Made by a program: the position numbers and the translations under genes. The notes under the pieces were generated by a model. It did no database searches. It saw only the letters and a program-made list of their open reading frames with translations, and was not told where the DNA came from. A stretch of DNA of 59,009 nt. Origin: a virus. Positions 18,991 through 27,301 of this stretch are shown in pieces (position 1 is the first letter of the stretch; each line of letters opens with the position of its first letter). The stretch lies in the IMG/VR virus record IMGVR_UViG_3300048063_000379, positions 1 through 59,009 of that record. One strand, given 5' to 3'.

Positions 18991-19592
18991 TACTTATTGG
19001 TGTTATCGAATATTGAAATGAATAGTCGTTCGAAGATCCACGGACCTAATACTTTATTGACACATAATTCATTAGCCCTTTTATAAAACTCCACACTTCT
19101 CATTCTGATAGTGTCTCTACTAACCGCAAATATTGCACCGGCGGTAAATGGATATAGTTCAAGAGGTGGATTTTCAAATAGTTCTACCCAAACACCATTT
19201 ATGTCCATACCTCCGTGATGGGGAGTCCCGTTTGGTCTCGAATGTAAAACTCTTTTAAAGGGTCCATCACTAAAAAATAGTAACTCATTAGGTTTTTCAA
19301 AAACCACTGATTTGGTAATATTTGGAAACTCTTTTAAAACCTCTTTGTAATTTCTAACGTGATCAAATGGGTGTCCTTGAGTAAAGAATACCCACTCACC
19401 TAAATTATCATAATTTTTTATTATGTGGGTTAGATAGGTGTTACCTTCTCGACCAACGTTAGGTAAATTAATTGAACCTTCGATAGGTTCCCCTTTATTA
19501 TATAAGAAAATTCTATAATCAGAAAACTCTGATAACCAAGATATGTCTTCTCTATATCTACTTACTATTAAATCACCTTTGTAGTTCATCAT
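18990..19592 (-). CDS. DUF3431-like protein in glycosylation operon
   Basis: 200 aa. 'LPNVGREGNTYLTHIIKNYD', 'WVFFTQGHPFDH' and a C-terminal 'PFTAGAIFAVSRDTI' match the pattern of DUF3431, a family that often occurs beside glycosyltransferases and may itself be a distant GT-A-like enzyme. The 'GAIFAVSRDTI' segment is typical of acceptor-binding parts of such folds. It overlaps the upstream GT2 gene by 20 nt, which supports coordinated expression. Catalytic activity is not established for the family. Confidence 0.65.
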   Translation of the reverse strand: MMNYKGDLIVSRYREDISWLSEFSDYRIFLYNKGEPIEGSINLPNVGREGNTYLTHIIKNYDNLGEWVFFTQGHPFDHVRNYKEVLKEFPNITKSVVFEKPNELLFFSDGPFKRVLHSRPNGTPHHGGMDINGVWVELFENPPLELYPFTAGAIFAVSRDTIRMRSVEFYKRANELCVNKVLGPWIFERLFISIFDNTNK

Positions 19593-20202
19593 AATAGTTA
19601 TTTTGTTTTTCTTGTTTCTTAATATCTTTATGATGTATTAGTGAAAATGTTTCGTCCTCAGGTAAGTTGGTGTACGTGTTATAGTTTACTAACCTTTCAT
19701 GTACCTTACCATACCATCTTATCCTACCCTCTCTTTTCCATATTCTTGTTTGTGTGTCAGGAAAATTAACCCATCCTTTTGAGTTTACATTCCATCCCCA
19801 CTTCTTAATGTGCTCTTCCGTCAAACCCTCAACAGTGTTTACTCTTGAAATTAAGAATACTTCGTTTTTAGGGTTGGCCTCAAGTATCGTTGGTAGGTAA
19901 TTAATTAAATTTGTATGAGGCATTTCATCTGCATCGATTTGAAAAATATAATCACCGTTACAGTAATCTGAAAGTTCATTCTTCCACTCACCAAAATGAC
20001 CTTCAAAGAAACCTCTCCACATTTGGAAGTTAGGTAACTTATTATGTTTAATTAACCATTCAGCAATCTCCTCAGAACCATTTTTATGATCGTACAAAAT
20101 GACTATCTCATCTTTAGGTCTTTTAATTCTAAGTAGAAATTCAACCAATCGTTTTATTTCCTCGAATTCATTACAGACAGTTATAGCATAACTAATTTTC
20201 AT
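19573..20202 (-). CDS. Family 2 glycosyltransferase, short form
   Basis: 209 aa. 'MKISYAITVCNEFEEIKRLVE' is the GT2 start, and 'DYIFQIDADEMPH' carries the DxD metal/nucleotide-sugar motif (about residues 90-102). 'WRGFFEGHFGEWKNE' precedes it. Such short GT2 enzymes act on lipid-linked or soluble acceptors. The next gene upstream on the transcript ends 1 nt away. Specificity cannot be predicted. Confidence 0.8.
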   Translation of the reverse strand: MKISYAITVCNEFEEIKRLVEFLLRIKRPKDEIVILYDHKNGSEEIAEWLIKHNKLPNFQMWRGFFEGHFGEWKNELSDYCNGDYIFQIDADEMPHTNLINYLPTILEANPKNEVFLISRVNTVEGLTEEHIKKWGWNVNSKGWVNFPDTQTRIWKREGRIRWYGKVHERLVNYNTYTNLPEDETFSLIHHKDIKKQEKQNNYYDELQR

Positions 20203-21051
20203 CTATAAGGTTTTTATATAGTCTTCCAATCTATCTTTAGGTGACCAACCTAATTTATTTAAAGTATCGTCATTCTCTCTTTTAGTGGATCTATAATTAC
20301 CTGGTTGATCAGGTATATTAATTTTTGGGTGATCACCAAACCTTTCAGTAAACATATTGTAAACTTGATTTATTGAGTAATTCATACCTGTTCCTAATTC
20401 CCATGCATCTTCATGTTTTTCATTTCCTGTACCCACTTTATAAAGTGCGTCAACGATGTCAATAACATGAGTGAAATCTCTTCTTTGTTCCCCATCACCA
20501 ACTATCGTAATAGGTTCCCCTTTTGATACTTGGTGTCTCCATATACCTATCACTGCAGCCCATGTACCATCCACCAATTCGTTAGGACCATACACGTTAT
20601 AAAATCTACAGATCTCGAAGTCACAACCATAAGCGGTTCTGTACATTTTGAATATATCTTCACCTGTTCTCTTATAAGTTGCGTACGGAGATGTTTGAGG
20701 GTTGCACCATCTTGAGGAGGAACCCGCATAAACCACTTTAATATTGTTTTCCTTAGCCCAATCAGCAACATACTGACAACCACCAGCATTAACTCTAAAT
20801 GTTTCAGTAGGGTCATCAAACGAGGGTTGTATTCTTGACAACGCAGCTAAATGATAACATATATCAAAATTACCACCTATCGAATTGATTTGTTCGATGT
20901 CATTGTAATGGTAATCACACCCATCTATTTCGTATTCTTTTAATCCCGTAGATAGGTCATCAATTGAGGACACTTCGTGACCCTCATCCATTAATCTACT
21001 GATTAAATTGGAACCAATAAACCCGTTCCCTCCTGTTACTAAAATTTTCAT
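20203..21051 (-). CDS. NDP-sugar epimerase/dehydratase (extended SDR)
   Basis: 282 aa. The Rossmann motif GGNGFIG at residues 7-13 binds NAD(P), and the sugar-epimerase hallmark 'DLSTGLKEY' follows. Catalytic Ser is in 'AGSSSRW', and YxxxK is Tyr123-Lys127 (SPYATYK). 'FYNVYGPNE' and 'RRDFTHVIDIVDAL' are typical of UDP-glucose 4-epimerase or dTDP-glucose dehydratase relatives. It probably makes the activated sugar used by the neighbouring transferases. Which of 4-epimerase or dehydratase activity applies is not decidable by eye. Confidence 0.8.
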   Translation of the reverse strand: MKILVTGGNGFIGSNLISRLMDEGHEVSSIDDLSTGLKEYEIDGCDYHYNDIEQINSIGGNFDICYHLAALSRIQPSFDDPTETFRVNAGGCQYVADWAKENNIKVVYAGSSSRWCNPQTSPYATYKRTGEDIFKMYRTAYGCDFEICRFYNVYGPNELVDGTWAAVIGIWRHQVSKGEPITIVGDGEQRRDFTHVIDIVDALYKVGTGNEKHEDAWELGTGMNYSINQVYNMFTERFGDHPKINIPDQPGNYRSTKRENDDTLNKLGWSPKDRLEDYIKTL

Positions 21052-21055
21052 ACTA

Positions 21056-22318
21056 TTAATCTATTTTTTTTAATTCAGGTAAAACCAATTTAGTTTTCTT
21101 TGGTTTAACCTCGTTTATTATTACTGTTTTTAAAATTTCTTCAAATCTAATTGTTGTGGACTCTAATGAGAAGTTTTCATTATTTTCATCTCTGAGTATT
21201 TTAGATTTATCTAAAAATTCATCGTACTTCTCTTCTACTATTTTAAAGACCTCAACAACCTCATTGTAATTACACGTAAACCATTTTGACTCTTTAAGTA
21301 TAAAATCATCGGCAGCACTCTCATGTACTTTAGTTAATTTACCTCCTAACATTATTGCCTTATCCATCGGTAAGAAATCCTTATGTCCTGACCAGTTAGA
21401 TGCAATAATTGGTTTACCCGTCATGGAAAATTCTAATAGGGGTCTACCAAAACCCTCACCCTTTGTTAGTGTTACCATAGATTTTACTTTGGGGTGATTA
21501 TACAAATCATTCATCTCATCATCAGTTAGTTGACCAAATAATAGATATACGTTAGGTGGGTTACTGTAGGTTGATGTAATTCTTTGTATTTTTTTTCTCA
21601 TAACTTCCCTTTGTTTAATAGAGAAGTTAGCACTAGACGTCTTTAAAATCAATCCTGGTGCGTCTTCCACATCATTGAATGATTCACAAAAACATTTAAT
21701 TAACATACCCACATCTTTTCTATCTTGACCGAGATCACCCTTCAACCAATGACCAACAAACAAATAATTAAAATCGTTTTCTAATTCTAATTTTAAGTTG
21801 GATTCTTTTTCATAGTATATTGAAGTGTCCACACCTTCATGAAGAACGTCTAAATCTACGTTTACTTTATGTTGAGATATTAATTTACCTGTGACCTTAT
21901 CTGTTTCATTATAAACTGTTTGTAATAACACATCTCTCGAAAACGTCGATGTGGTTATAACTTTATCCATCCTATTTATCCCATCTATCCACTCCTTAGG
22001 TGCTGCGGTGGTCTCTATCCCTGCGGTTATACCAATATTGTACTTACCTTTTCTTTGAAATTCATTAGGTACGGTGACTTGAACATATATGTCAGGATGA
22101 AAATCTAAACTATCTATTATGTTCTCTTCGATCCAAGAATGAAATAGATTAACTTCAGGTTCTAATGCGGTCATAGGGGTCTTTCCCCAATTACAACTAT
22201 CAATGTAGATATCGAATTTATCCATATCATATAAGGACTTCAATAAATCTCTTGAATGTGAACCGTAACCACTTAAAGTTTTGACTGGTCCTCTAAATAA
22301 TAGTTTCTGTTTAATCAT
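21056..22318 (-). CDS. Family 4 (GT-B) glycosyltransferase
   Basis: 420 aa. The C-terminal half contains the GT4 signature 'KGEGFGRPLLEFSMTGKPII' with the E-x7-E pair that contacts the nucleotide-sugar, preceded by 'NVYLLFGQLTDDEMNDLY'. The N-terminus 'GYGSHSRDLLKSLYD' is the glycine-rich acceptor-side loop of GT-B enzymes. Retaining transferase, cytoplasmic. It lies 4 nt from the epimerase gene in the same operon. Confidence 0.82.
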   Translation of the reverse strand: MIKQKLLFRGPVKTLSGYGSHSRDLLKSLYDMDKFDIYIDSCNWGKTPMTALEPEVNLFHSWIEENIIDSLDFHPDIYVQVTVPNEFQRKGKYNIGITAGIETTAAPKEWIDGINRMDKVITTSTFSRDVLLQTVYNETDKVTGKLISQHKVNVDLDVLHEGVDTSIYYEKESNLKLELENDFNYLFVGHWLKGDLGQDRKDVGMLIKCFCESFNDVEDAPGLILKTSSANFSIKQREVMRKKIQRITSTYSNPPNVYLLFGQLTDDEMNDLYNHPKVKSMVTLTKGEGFGRPLLEFSMTGKPIIASNWSGHKDFLPMDKAIMLGGKLTKVHESAADDFILKESKWFTCNYNEVVEVFKIVEEKYDEFLDKSKILRDENNENFSLESTTIRFEEILKTVIINEVKPKKTKLVLPELKKID

Positions 22319-22324
22319 GTTGAT

Positions 22325-22561
22325 TTAATCTTCGGTTTGTTTATTTATAAACTCTTGAGGAAAATATTTCGTTAAGGTTGATAATTTATCATCAGCATCA
22401 ACCAACATTGATAACGCCTCCTCTGCGTTTTTATAGAAGTCACCTGTTGAGTGATCCCCAATACCTGATCCTTTGTTACCTAAAAGATCTAAAGTTAATA
22501 ACGCTTTTGATTTTTCTGCCAAGGCGTTAGTTCTTAGCATATCGATTAATTTAGTGTTCAT
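22325..22561 (-). CDS. Small unknown protein inside glycosylation operon
   Basis: 78 aa, between the two GT4 genes with 6-nt and 2-nt spacers. It is helical and charged, with a central Gly-rich turn (LLGNKGSGIGDHSTGDF) and no Cys or membrane segment. It is not recognised as a family. The location suggests a partner or regulator of the transferases, but a passenger gene is equally possible. Confidence 0.6.
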   Translation of the reverse strand: MNTKLIDMLRTNALAEKSKALLTLDLLGNKGSGIGDHSTGDFYKNAEEALSMLVDADDKLSTLTKYFPQEFINKQTED

Positions 22562-22563
22562 AG

Positions 22564-23940
22564 TTATGTTATTTTAAATAATTCAAAATTTTTCTTAGGT
22601 GTGAATTTAGTTAAGGCGTTCTCCATACCTTTAATTAATGATTCACACATAGTTTTAGTTGAAAAGTTCTTTATCATGTATTTTCTACCTACAAGACCTC
22701 TTCTTTTTCTTTCCTCTCTACCTAAATCGTACATCTTCTGTATTGATGAAACAACATCATAATGATTTATCCTATCATCAAATATGTAAGGTGTATTAAT
22801 TGACCCGTTAAGAGTTGTAGATGCGGGCCACACAGGACTAACCCACTCACCGTGAGTAACTTTATCTTCCCATTTTTTAGGATCATGAAGTGTACCTATA
22901 TCAATGTAATCACCTGCAGTTAGTGGTTTACCATCTAATTTAAAACCACATTGATCTTGTAATCCACCAGTGACGTTTACTATTATTGGGGTACCCGACA
23001 TTACAGACTCTGCGGTGGTTAGACCAAAACCTTCATTGTTAGCAATGTTTATTGTACAATCTACTGTGTTGTATATTCTATTTAATTTATCCTGATCGAA
23101 TTTATCGTTGGTGAATTTAACATCATACTTAGGACATAATTCATTGACGACAGCAACCAAGTCAGTACCGTTTTTATCTATTGACCTTGTATGCATCAGG
23201 AGTAAACACTTACTCGCATCCTCTTCTGAAAGAGTATCACAAAATGTTTTGTATGAATAAATTACATCAGATGGTTGTTTACGTTTGATGTTTCTGTTAT
23301 TAAAGAATAATATGAAATCATAGTCTTTGTCACCATGAATAAATTTTTTCATCTCATCATCAACCTCTACGGGTTTGAATGTGTCTGGATTTATACCGTG
23401 AGGTACGTAACTTACCTGCCACTTTTTCAATGGGTTGTGAGTACTTTCCCTTTTAGACATACCAACTCTATTAACAATTCCATAGGTTTGTTTGGAGATA
23501 CACCCCAACCAATCACAAGATTCATAGTAATCTCTATTGTAATAAGGATCTGGTAAATCGTCCCATATATGATAAAAGAAAATTGGTACTTGTTGTCTTA
23601 TTTCATGTTCGTTATCGTACAACCATTGCCAGTAATGTGGGTCAGTAAAATGTAATATTGCGTCAGGTTTCTCTATAGAGATTAATTCTCTTAACCTTTC
23701 GATATTACCATAACCATTAGATGGGTATATTTTTACATTTGCATCTTTGACACCAGTTTTATTTCTAACATCATTATTAAGATCTACAATCTTACCGAAT
23801 TCAGGGTGTTTTATTGCCGCACCTAATTGAACCCAATCAAATTTATCGACTGTACCGATAACCATCTCTTTTGACATGGTCGCCACACCTGAAGTCATTC
23901 TCATGTCGTCAGATAAAAGTAAAATCTTTTTCTTACTCAT
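22564..23940 (-). CDS. Family 4 (GT-B) glycosyltransferase, larger form
   Basis: 458 aa. 'NNEGFGLTTAESVMSGTPII' gives the E-x7-E motif of GT4 enzymes, followed by 'VNVTGGLQDQCG'. The N-terminal domain begins 'KKKILLLSDDMRMTSGVATM', with the glycine loop for acceptor or nucleotide contact. A 'FFNNRNIKRKQPSDVIYSYK' segment lies at the hinge, where GT4 proteins recognise the donor phosphate. It is the first transferase of the operon after a small DNA-binding-like gene. Confidence 0.82.
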   Translation of the reverse strand: MSKKKILLLSDDMRMTSGVATMSKEMVIGTVDKFDWVQLGAAIKHPEFGKIVDLNNDVRNKTGVKDANVKIYPSNGYGNIERLRELISIEKPDAILHFTDPHYWQWLYDNEHEIRQQVPIFFYHIWDDLPDPYYNRDYYESCDWLGCISKQTYGIVNRVGMSKRESTHNPLKKWQVSYVPHGINPDTFKPVEVDDEMKKFIHGDKDYDFILFFNNRNIKRKQPSDVIYSYKTFCDTLSEEDASKCLLLMHTRSIDKNGTDLVAVVNELCPKYDVKFTNDKFDQDKLNRIYNTVDCTINIANNEGFGLTTAESVMSGTPIIVNVTGGLQDQCGFKLDGKPLTAGDYIDIGTLHDPKKWEDKVTHGEWVSPVWPASTTLNGSINTPYIFDDRINHYDVVSSIQKMYDLGREERKRRGLVGRKYMIKNFSTKTMCESLIKGMENALTKFTPKKNFELFKIT

Positions 23941-23943
23941 AAA

Positions 23944-24147
23944 TTAAAATCTTGAACCACTAACGGCTAAAACATTATGACTATCAATTAGACCTCTAAA
24001 TTCTTCATTGGTGTTATATAAATCTAAAGAACGATTTACCAATTTTTGAAAGTTAAGTCCATCAGTCTCTATCGTCTTGATTCTGAATTGTTTGTAAGTG
24101 TTTTCTATAACGTTAACAGTAGTTAACTTTGTCTTTGCTTTACTCAT
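23944..24147 (-). CDS. Small ribbon-helix-helix-like protein, first gene of glycosylation operon
   Basis: 67 aa. 'KLTTVNVIENTYKQFRIKTIE' (strand, then helix) followed by 'NFQKLVNRSLDLY' looks like an Arc/CopG-type ribbon-helix-helix DNA-binding fold. If so, it could autoregulate the seven downstream genes. It starts 3 nt before the GT4 gene's start in transcription order. The assignment is structural guesswork from pattern and length. Confidence 0.5.
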   Translation of the reverse strand: MSKAKTKLTTVNVIENTYKQFRIKTIETDGLNFQKLVNRSLDLYNTNEEFRGLIDSHNVLAVSGSRF

Positions 24148-24181
24148 ACTTGTATATATTTCTATATATATAGTTTATATC

Positions 24182-24216
24182 AAAAAAATACCACTGCAGA
24201 ATAATACTGTGGTATT
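24182..24216 (-). terminator. Intrinsic terminator, minus strand
   Basis: AATACCAC at 24187-24194 pairs with GTGGTATT at 24209-24216, with a 14-nt loop. On the minus strand the stem is followed by a run of seven T. It lies between the small MGCGCK gene and the glycosylation operon and should separate their transcripts. Confidence 0.65.
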
Positions 24217-24231
24217 AATTAGATTCATAAA

Positions 24232-24245
24232 TCCACGTACGTGGA
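24232..24245. promoter_or_regulatory. Perfect 14-bp palindrome, possible operator
   Basis: TCCACGTACGTGGA is fully symmetric and far more GC-rich than its surroundings. It ends at the stop codon of the small MGCGCK gene and lies ~90 bp upstream of the glycosylation operon's first gene. A dimeric regulator could bind it; no binding protein is known. Confidence 0.35.
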
Positions 24246-24368
24246 CTACGAATTTTTCTTTGCCTCTTCTACCTTTACTATTACAGGACTGTTCGGTTCC
24301 TGTTGAATAATTTTAGTTGTCTGACTGGTTGTCTGTTGTGTTTTCTTTTTTTTACATCCACATCCCAT
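24246..24368 (-). CDS. Tiny cysteine/lysine protein (MGCGCKKKK)
   Basis: 40 aa starting Met-Gly-Cys-Gly-Cys-Lys4, then a Thr/Gln-rich stretch and a short amphipathic tail. Very short proteins with this CxC-Lys start are common in large phages and have no known function. The frame is clean, and a terminator follows on the same strand. The Met-Gly-Cys start might also be lipid-modified, but no signal peptide is present. Confidence 0.55.
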   Translation of the reverse strand: MGCGCKKKKTQQTTSQTTKIIQQEPNSPVIVKVEEAKKNS

Positions 24369-24556
24369 AATATAAAGTGTTTTATAATAATTATTTGGTT
24401 TATTAAAAAGTATCACTACTTCTTGTATAGTATAAATATTTTAAAATGATTTATCAATAGTTAACTCAAATAAAAAATCCCACTTATTTTCTTTAGGGGG
24501 GGTTTCTTTTCTAATTTATTTTATGTATATTTTATTATAATCAAACTCAGAATAGA

Positions 24557-25249
24557 ATGGAAGAAGTACAAAAAGATTTTAAAATGGTAAAGAGTGTTTA
24601 CAACTCTAACTTTGAAACCATAACCAACATAATGCATCTCTACGGTATTGAGAAGTTTGATTTAGATTGTACTTACTCTAAAGGTAATTTTTGGAAGGGG
24701 TTACCAGACCCCACACATAAGACGGATTTAATTCCACATTATGAACATGTCATTCAGTCGGATTCTGAGAATCTTCCATTTGAAAATGAATCAATGAGTG
24801 CGATTATGTACGATCCCCCATTTATTATTGTTGGTAGTGGTAAGGGTTATAAAAAGAATGGACCAAATAGTTCTATTATAGCAAAAAGATTCGAAGGTTA
24901 TGGAACATATAATGACCTAAAAGAAAATTATTACAATACACTTAAAGAGTTGTATAGACTCACTAAGAAAGGTGGTTTTGTGGTTATGAAATGTCAAGAT
25001 ACGGTTTCTGGTGGTAAACAACATTTCAGTCACGTCATGGTAATGAATATGGCATATTCTTTAGGGTTTTACCCAAGAGATATGTTCGTATTGACATCCA
25101 ACGTTAGAGTAAATGCATTTAACGGAACTAAGTGGAAGAAACAGCACCACGCCAGAAAATATCACTCTTATTTTTGGGTTTTTGAAAAACGTAAACCTAG
25201 AGTACCTTACGAGTTTAGTAATTTAGATTCACACGATCACCAACTTTAA
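24557..25249 (+). CDS. DNA methyltransferase (N6-adenine or N4-cytosine, DPPF motif)
   Basis: 230 aa. The catalytic motif IV is D86-PPF in 'IMYDPPFIIVG', placed after a substrate region and before 'GGFVVMKCQD', the motif order of beta/gamma-type amino methyltransferases. 'LDLDCTYSKGNFW'-like residues near 36-47 form the N-terminal acidic/aromatic region common in phage DNA methyltransferases. It would methylate phage DNA to evade restriction or mark replication. No restriction gene is nearby, so it is an orphan enzyme. Its 3' end overlaps the convergent DUF192 gene by 35 bp. Confidence 0.78.
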   Translation: MEEVQKDFKMVKSVYNSNFETITNIMHLYGIEKFDLDCTYSKGNFWKGLPDPTHKTDLIPHYEHVIQSDSENLPFENESMSAIMYDPPFIIVGSGKGYKKNGPNSSIIAKRFEGYGTYNDLKENYYNTLKELYRLTKKGGFVVMKCQDTVSGGKQHFSHVMVMNMAYSLGFYPRDMFVLTSNVRVNAFNGTKWKKQHHARKYHSYFWVFEKRKPRVPYEFSNLDSHDHQL

Positions 25250-25550
25250 GATTATTACAAGTACCTGAAGGGAATTCTACTACATGATCCCCTATACCTG
25301 TATATCTCTTATCACATTCTAAATCACATGGTTGGCAATCTAAGTGTATATTCGTTATTACATTTTTATTGACAAATATAATGTCCAAAGGAATTAGACA
25401 TTTGTGCATCCAGAAACTGTGGTACCCCTTACCCATATCAAAAACCATACAACCCTTTAGTTCTTTACGACCCATCATACCCTGTTTTATTTGGTCGGGG
25501 GTTGTCATGTATTCTGCGTAAAATACTTGACCATCAATTATTACTGCCAT
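25215..25550 (-). CDS. DUF192 family protein without signal peptide
   Basis: 111 aa. 'YMTTPDQIKQGMMGRKEL', 'GCMVFDMGKGYHSFWMHK', 'IPLDIIFVNKN' and a final 'PSGTCNNLKVGDRVNL' fit the DUF192 pattern across almost its whole length. Most cellular members are exported; this one begins directly with 'MAVIIDGQVFYAEY', so it should be cytoplasmic. It holds several Cys (QPCDLECDKRY) at the position where the family has a short Cys motif. It runs against the DNA methyltransferase, overlapping its 3' end. Confidence 0.75.
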   Translation of the reverse strand: MAVIIDGQVFYAEYMTTPDQIKQGMMGRKELKGCMVFDMGKGYHSFWMHKCLIPLDIIFVNKNVITNIHLDCQPCDLECDKRYTGIGDHVVEFPSGTCNNLKVGDRVNLNY

Positions 25551-25562
25551 ATCTATAATTAG

Positions 25563-25593
25563 TTGATATTTAAATTTAAATTACGTATATTTT
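25563..25593 (+). promoter_or_regulatory. Bacteroidota-type promoter
   Basis: TTG at 25563-25565, 20-bp spacer, TATATTTT at 25586-25593, only 4 nt before the ATG of the next gene, so the mRNA would be nearly leaderless or start at an upstream site. It also lies in the divergent region with the DUF192 gene. Confidence 0.55.
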
Positions 25594-25597
25594 AAAC

Positions 25598-25948
25598 ATG
25601 ACAAAGTACAACGACTTAATTCTCGGAATAGTATATTTTTTAATAGGACATATTATGGTGTTCTACCAATTAAACGGTCAGTTCATTTGGAAGAGTTTCA
25701 AAGAGAATGAGGTGGTTGTTGCTGCAACAGGTATAATTATATCTTTTTTCTTTATATGGGGTACTAAGTACACTGTGGACGCGATGGACGGATTACTATG
25801 GCCCGCTAGATTTATTGGTTTCAGTATTGGTATGTTACAATATGCAATATTTGTAAACATCTATTTTAAAGAAGGTATAGATTTAAAAACGATCATTAGT
25901 TTAGGACTATGTTTCGTTCTAATTTCAATTCAAGTGTTGTGGAAATGA
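25598..25948 (+). CDS. Small polytopic membrane protein
   Basis: 116 aa with four hydrophobic segments (about residues 7-25, 37-57, 66-86 and 94-113), resembling a four-helix membrane protein. No charged pore or catalytic residues stand out. ATGA overlap with the flavodoxin-like gene suggests coupling. Function unknown. Confidence 0.55.
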   Translation: MTKYNDLILGIVYFLIGHIMVFYQLNGQFIWKSFKENEVVVAATGIIISFFFIWGTKYTVDAMDGLLWPARFIGFSIGMLQYAIFVNIYFKEGIDLKTIISLGLCFVLISIQVLWK

Positions 25949-26520
25949 AAAAACATTTAATAGTAATAGGACATCCCGATAAAAAATCATTTTGTTACAA
26001 TGGTATTTTCAAAACTATCGTAAGAGAGTTAACCAGATATAAAGAAGAGTTTGAGATTATTGATTTATATGATGATAAATTACATCGTGATAGAACCGAG
26101 TTAATCAAGGGATATAAAAAATTAGTTAAGTGGTCAACTCACATCTATTTTGTTTCACCTGTTTGGTGGTTTAGACTTACCCCTAAAACTGAGACATTCT
26201 TCGATGAGGTACTCACACCAGGTTTTGCATATAAGTTCATACCATTGTTTGGTAAGTATGCTTACCCAAAACCATTTCTTAGTGATAAGAAAGTTAGGAC
26301 CTATATAACACATGGTGCACCGATGTTACCTGTTGTTACTTTATATCTTAATTCAGTTAAGTTAAGATTAGTAATGGGGGTTTACACGTTTGTGTTTGGA
26401 TGGAAATTGAGTAGGTGGAGAAAAACAAAACAATTTTGGTCAGTACCATTTGTAGATGCGAAGAAACGAGCAAAATATTTACGAGTGGTAAAAAATGATA
26501 TTAGGAAAGATTTAAAGTGA
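25945..26520 (+). CDS. Flavodoxin-fold NAD(P)H dehydrogenase (Flavodoxin_2-like)
   Basis: 191 aa from the ATG that overlaps the previous stop; an upstream in-frame ATG at 25909 would lie inside the previous gene. 'HLIVIGHPDKKSFCYNGIF' is the FMN/FAD phosphate loop of Flavodoxin_2 quinone reductases, 'YFVSPVWWFRLTPKTETFFDEVL' is the isoalloxazine-contact segment, and 'GFAYKF' follows as in MdaB/KefF-type enzymes. It would reduce quinones or other acceptors with NAD(P)H in the cytoplasm. The upstream four-helix membrane protein could be its quinone-side partner; this is inference. Confidence 0.75.
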   Translation: MKKHLIVIGHPDKKSFCYNGIFKTIVRELTRYKEEFEIIDLYDDKLHRDRTELIKGYKKLVKWSTHIYFVSPVWWFRLTPKTETFFDEVLTPGFAYKFIPLFGKYAYPKPFLSDKKVRTYITHGAPMLPVVTLYLNSVKLRLVMGVYTFVFGWKLSRWRKTKQFWSVPFVDAKKRAKYLRVVKNDIRKDLK

Positions 26521-26747
26521 AGATAGAAGACTTAGATAGGATTATAGAAATGGCATGGGAAGATAGGACCCCCTTTGAAGCTATAGAATTCCAATTCGGT
26601 ATTAAAGAGAATGAGGTTCGTAAGATAATGAGAACTCATATGAAAGAGTCATCATTTAAGATGTGGAGAGAACGTGTAAAAGGTAGAAAAACTAAACATA
26701 GTAAAACATCAGAATCAAATAGATTTAAATCTAAAAATCAGAAATAG
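26517..26747 (+). CDS. DUF2805 / TIGR03643-like small protein
   Basis: 76 aa, with GTG start overlapping the previous stop. 'RIIEMAWEDRTPFEAIEFQFG' and 'ENEVRKIMRTHMKESSFKMWRERV' match the DUF2805 pattern, a helix-turn-helix-like small protein found in many marine bacteria. A Lys/Ser-rich tail follows. Possible DNA binding, not shown. Confidence 0.65.
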   Translation: MKIEDLDRIIEMAWEDRTPFEAIEFQFGIKENEVRKIMRTHMKESSFKMWRERVKGRKTKHSKTSESNRFKSKNQK

Positions 26748-26764
26748 TTGAACGATAACCTTTA

Positions 26765-27295
26765 ATGGTAGATGTAGATAAAATAGTACAATACAGAATG
26801 GTCGATGGGGACCTAACGTCACGTAAGACTCCGTCATATTATTCTCTTCAATATGTTGATGTAAATAATTACAAAACGTTTATTGATGACATCACTAAAG
26901 TATCTAACTTAATTATAAAACAAATACCTGATTGGGATGATGCTCCTACGGTAGAAACAGTCATTAAAAGGTTTGAATCAAAATCGTATACTTATTTATT
27001 TTATTATAAAGATAAGTGTATTGGGTGGAATTGGGGTAACCCTAATTTTACATATAATTGGATTGATGTTGATCAAGAATTAGAAGATGATGAAACTTAC
27101 TTAGGTGGGTGTTTTGTCAATTTAGATAAGAAAGACAGACCTAATAACGCTGGTTATATAATGTGTTATATGTTTTTCGAGGAGGAGAGTAGAAGAGGTT
27201 TTAAATCTATGTACGGTGTTACCGACGATTGGAACAGAAGAGCGTCGTTATTGTATTATCGATTAGGTTGGAAAACGTACAATTTTATAAAATAA
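26765..27295 (+). CDS. Possible GNAT-fold acetyltransferase
   Basis: 176 aa. 'YTYLFYYKDKCIGWNWGN' and 'LGGCFVNLDKKDRPNNAGYIMCYMFF' resemble the central strands and the C-terminal half of GNAT proteins, and 'NRRASLLYYRLGW' recalls the common last helix/strand (xxNxxAxxxYxxxGF). The acetyl-CoA P-loop (Q/RxxGxG/A) is not clear, so catalysis is uncertain. It sits 7 nt before thyA. Confidence 0.45.
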   Translation: MVDVDKIVQYRMVDGDLTSRKTPSYYSLQYVDVNNYKTFIDDITKVSNLIIKQIPDWDDAPTVETVIKRFESKSYTYLFYYKDKCIGWNWGNPNFTYNWIDVDQELEDDETYLGGCFVNLDKKDRPNNAGYIMCYMFFEEESRRGFKSMYGVTDDWNRRASLLYYRLGWKTYNFIK

Positions 27296-27301
27296 TTAAT
27301 T

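Noticed and set aside
17890-24147. T4-type DNA glucosylation genes
   Set aside because: The enzymes are ordinary GT2/GT4 sugar transferases with an epimerase; no alpha- or beta-glucosyltransferase-specific pattern or hydroxymethylase was seen.
24480-24505. Terminator before the DNA methyltransferase gene
   Set aside because: A run of seven G and a CCC exist, but no continuous stem followed by T residues can be drawn.
25909-25944. Earlier ATG for the flavodoxin-like gene
   Set aside because: The extra 12 residues lie inside the previous gene and precede the conserved start of the flavin-binding strand; the ATGA overlap at 25945 fits better.
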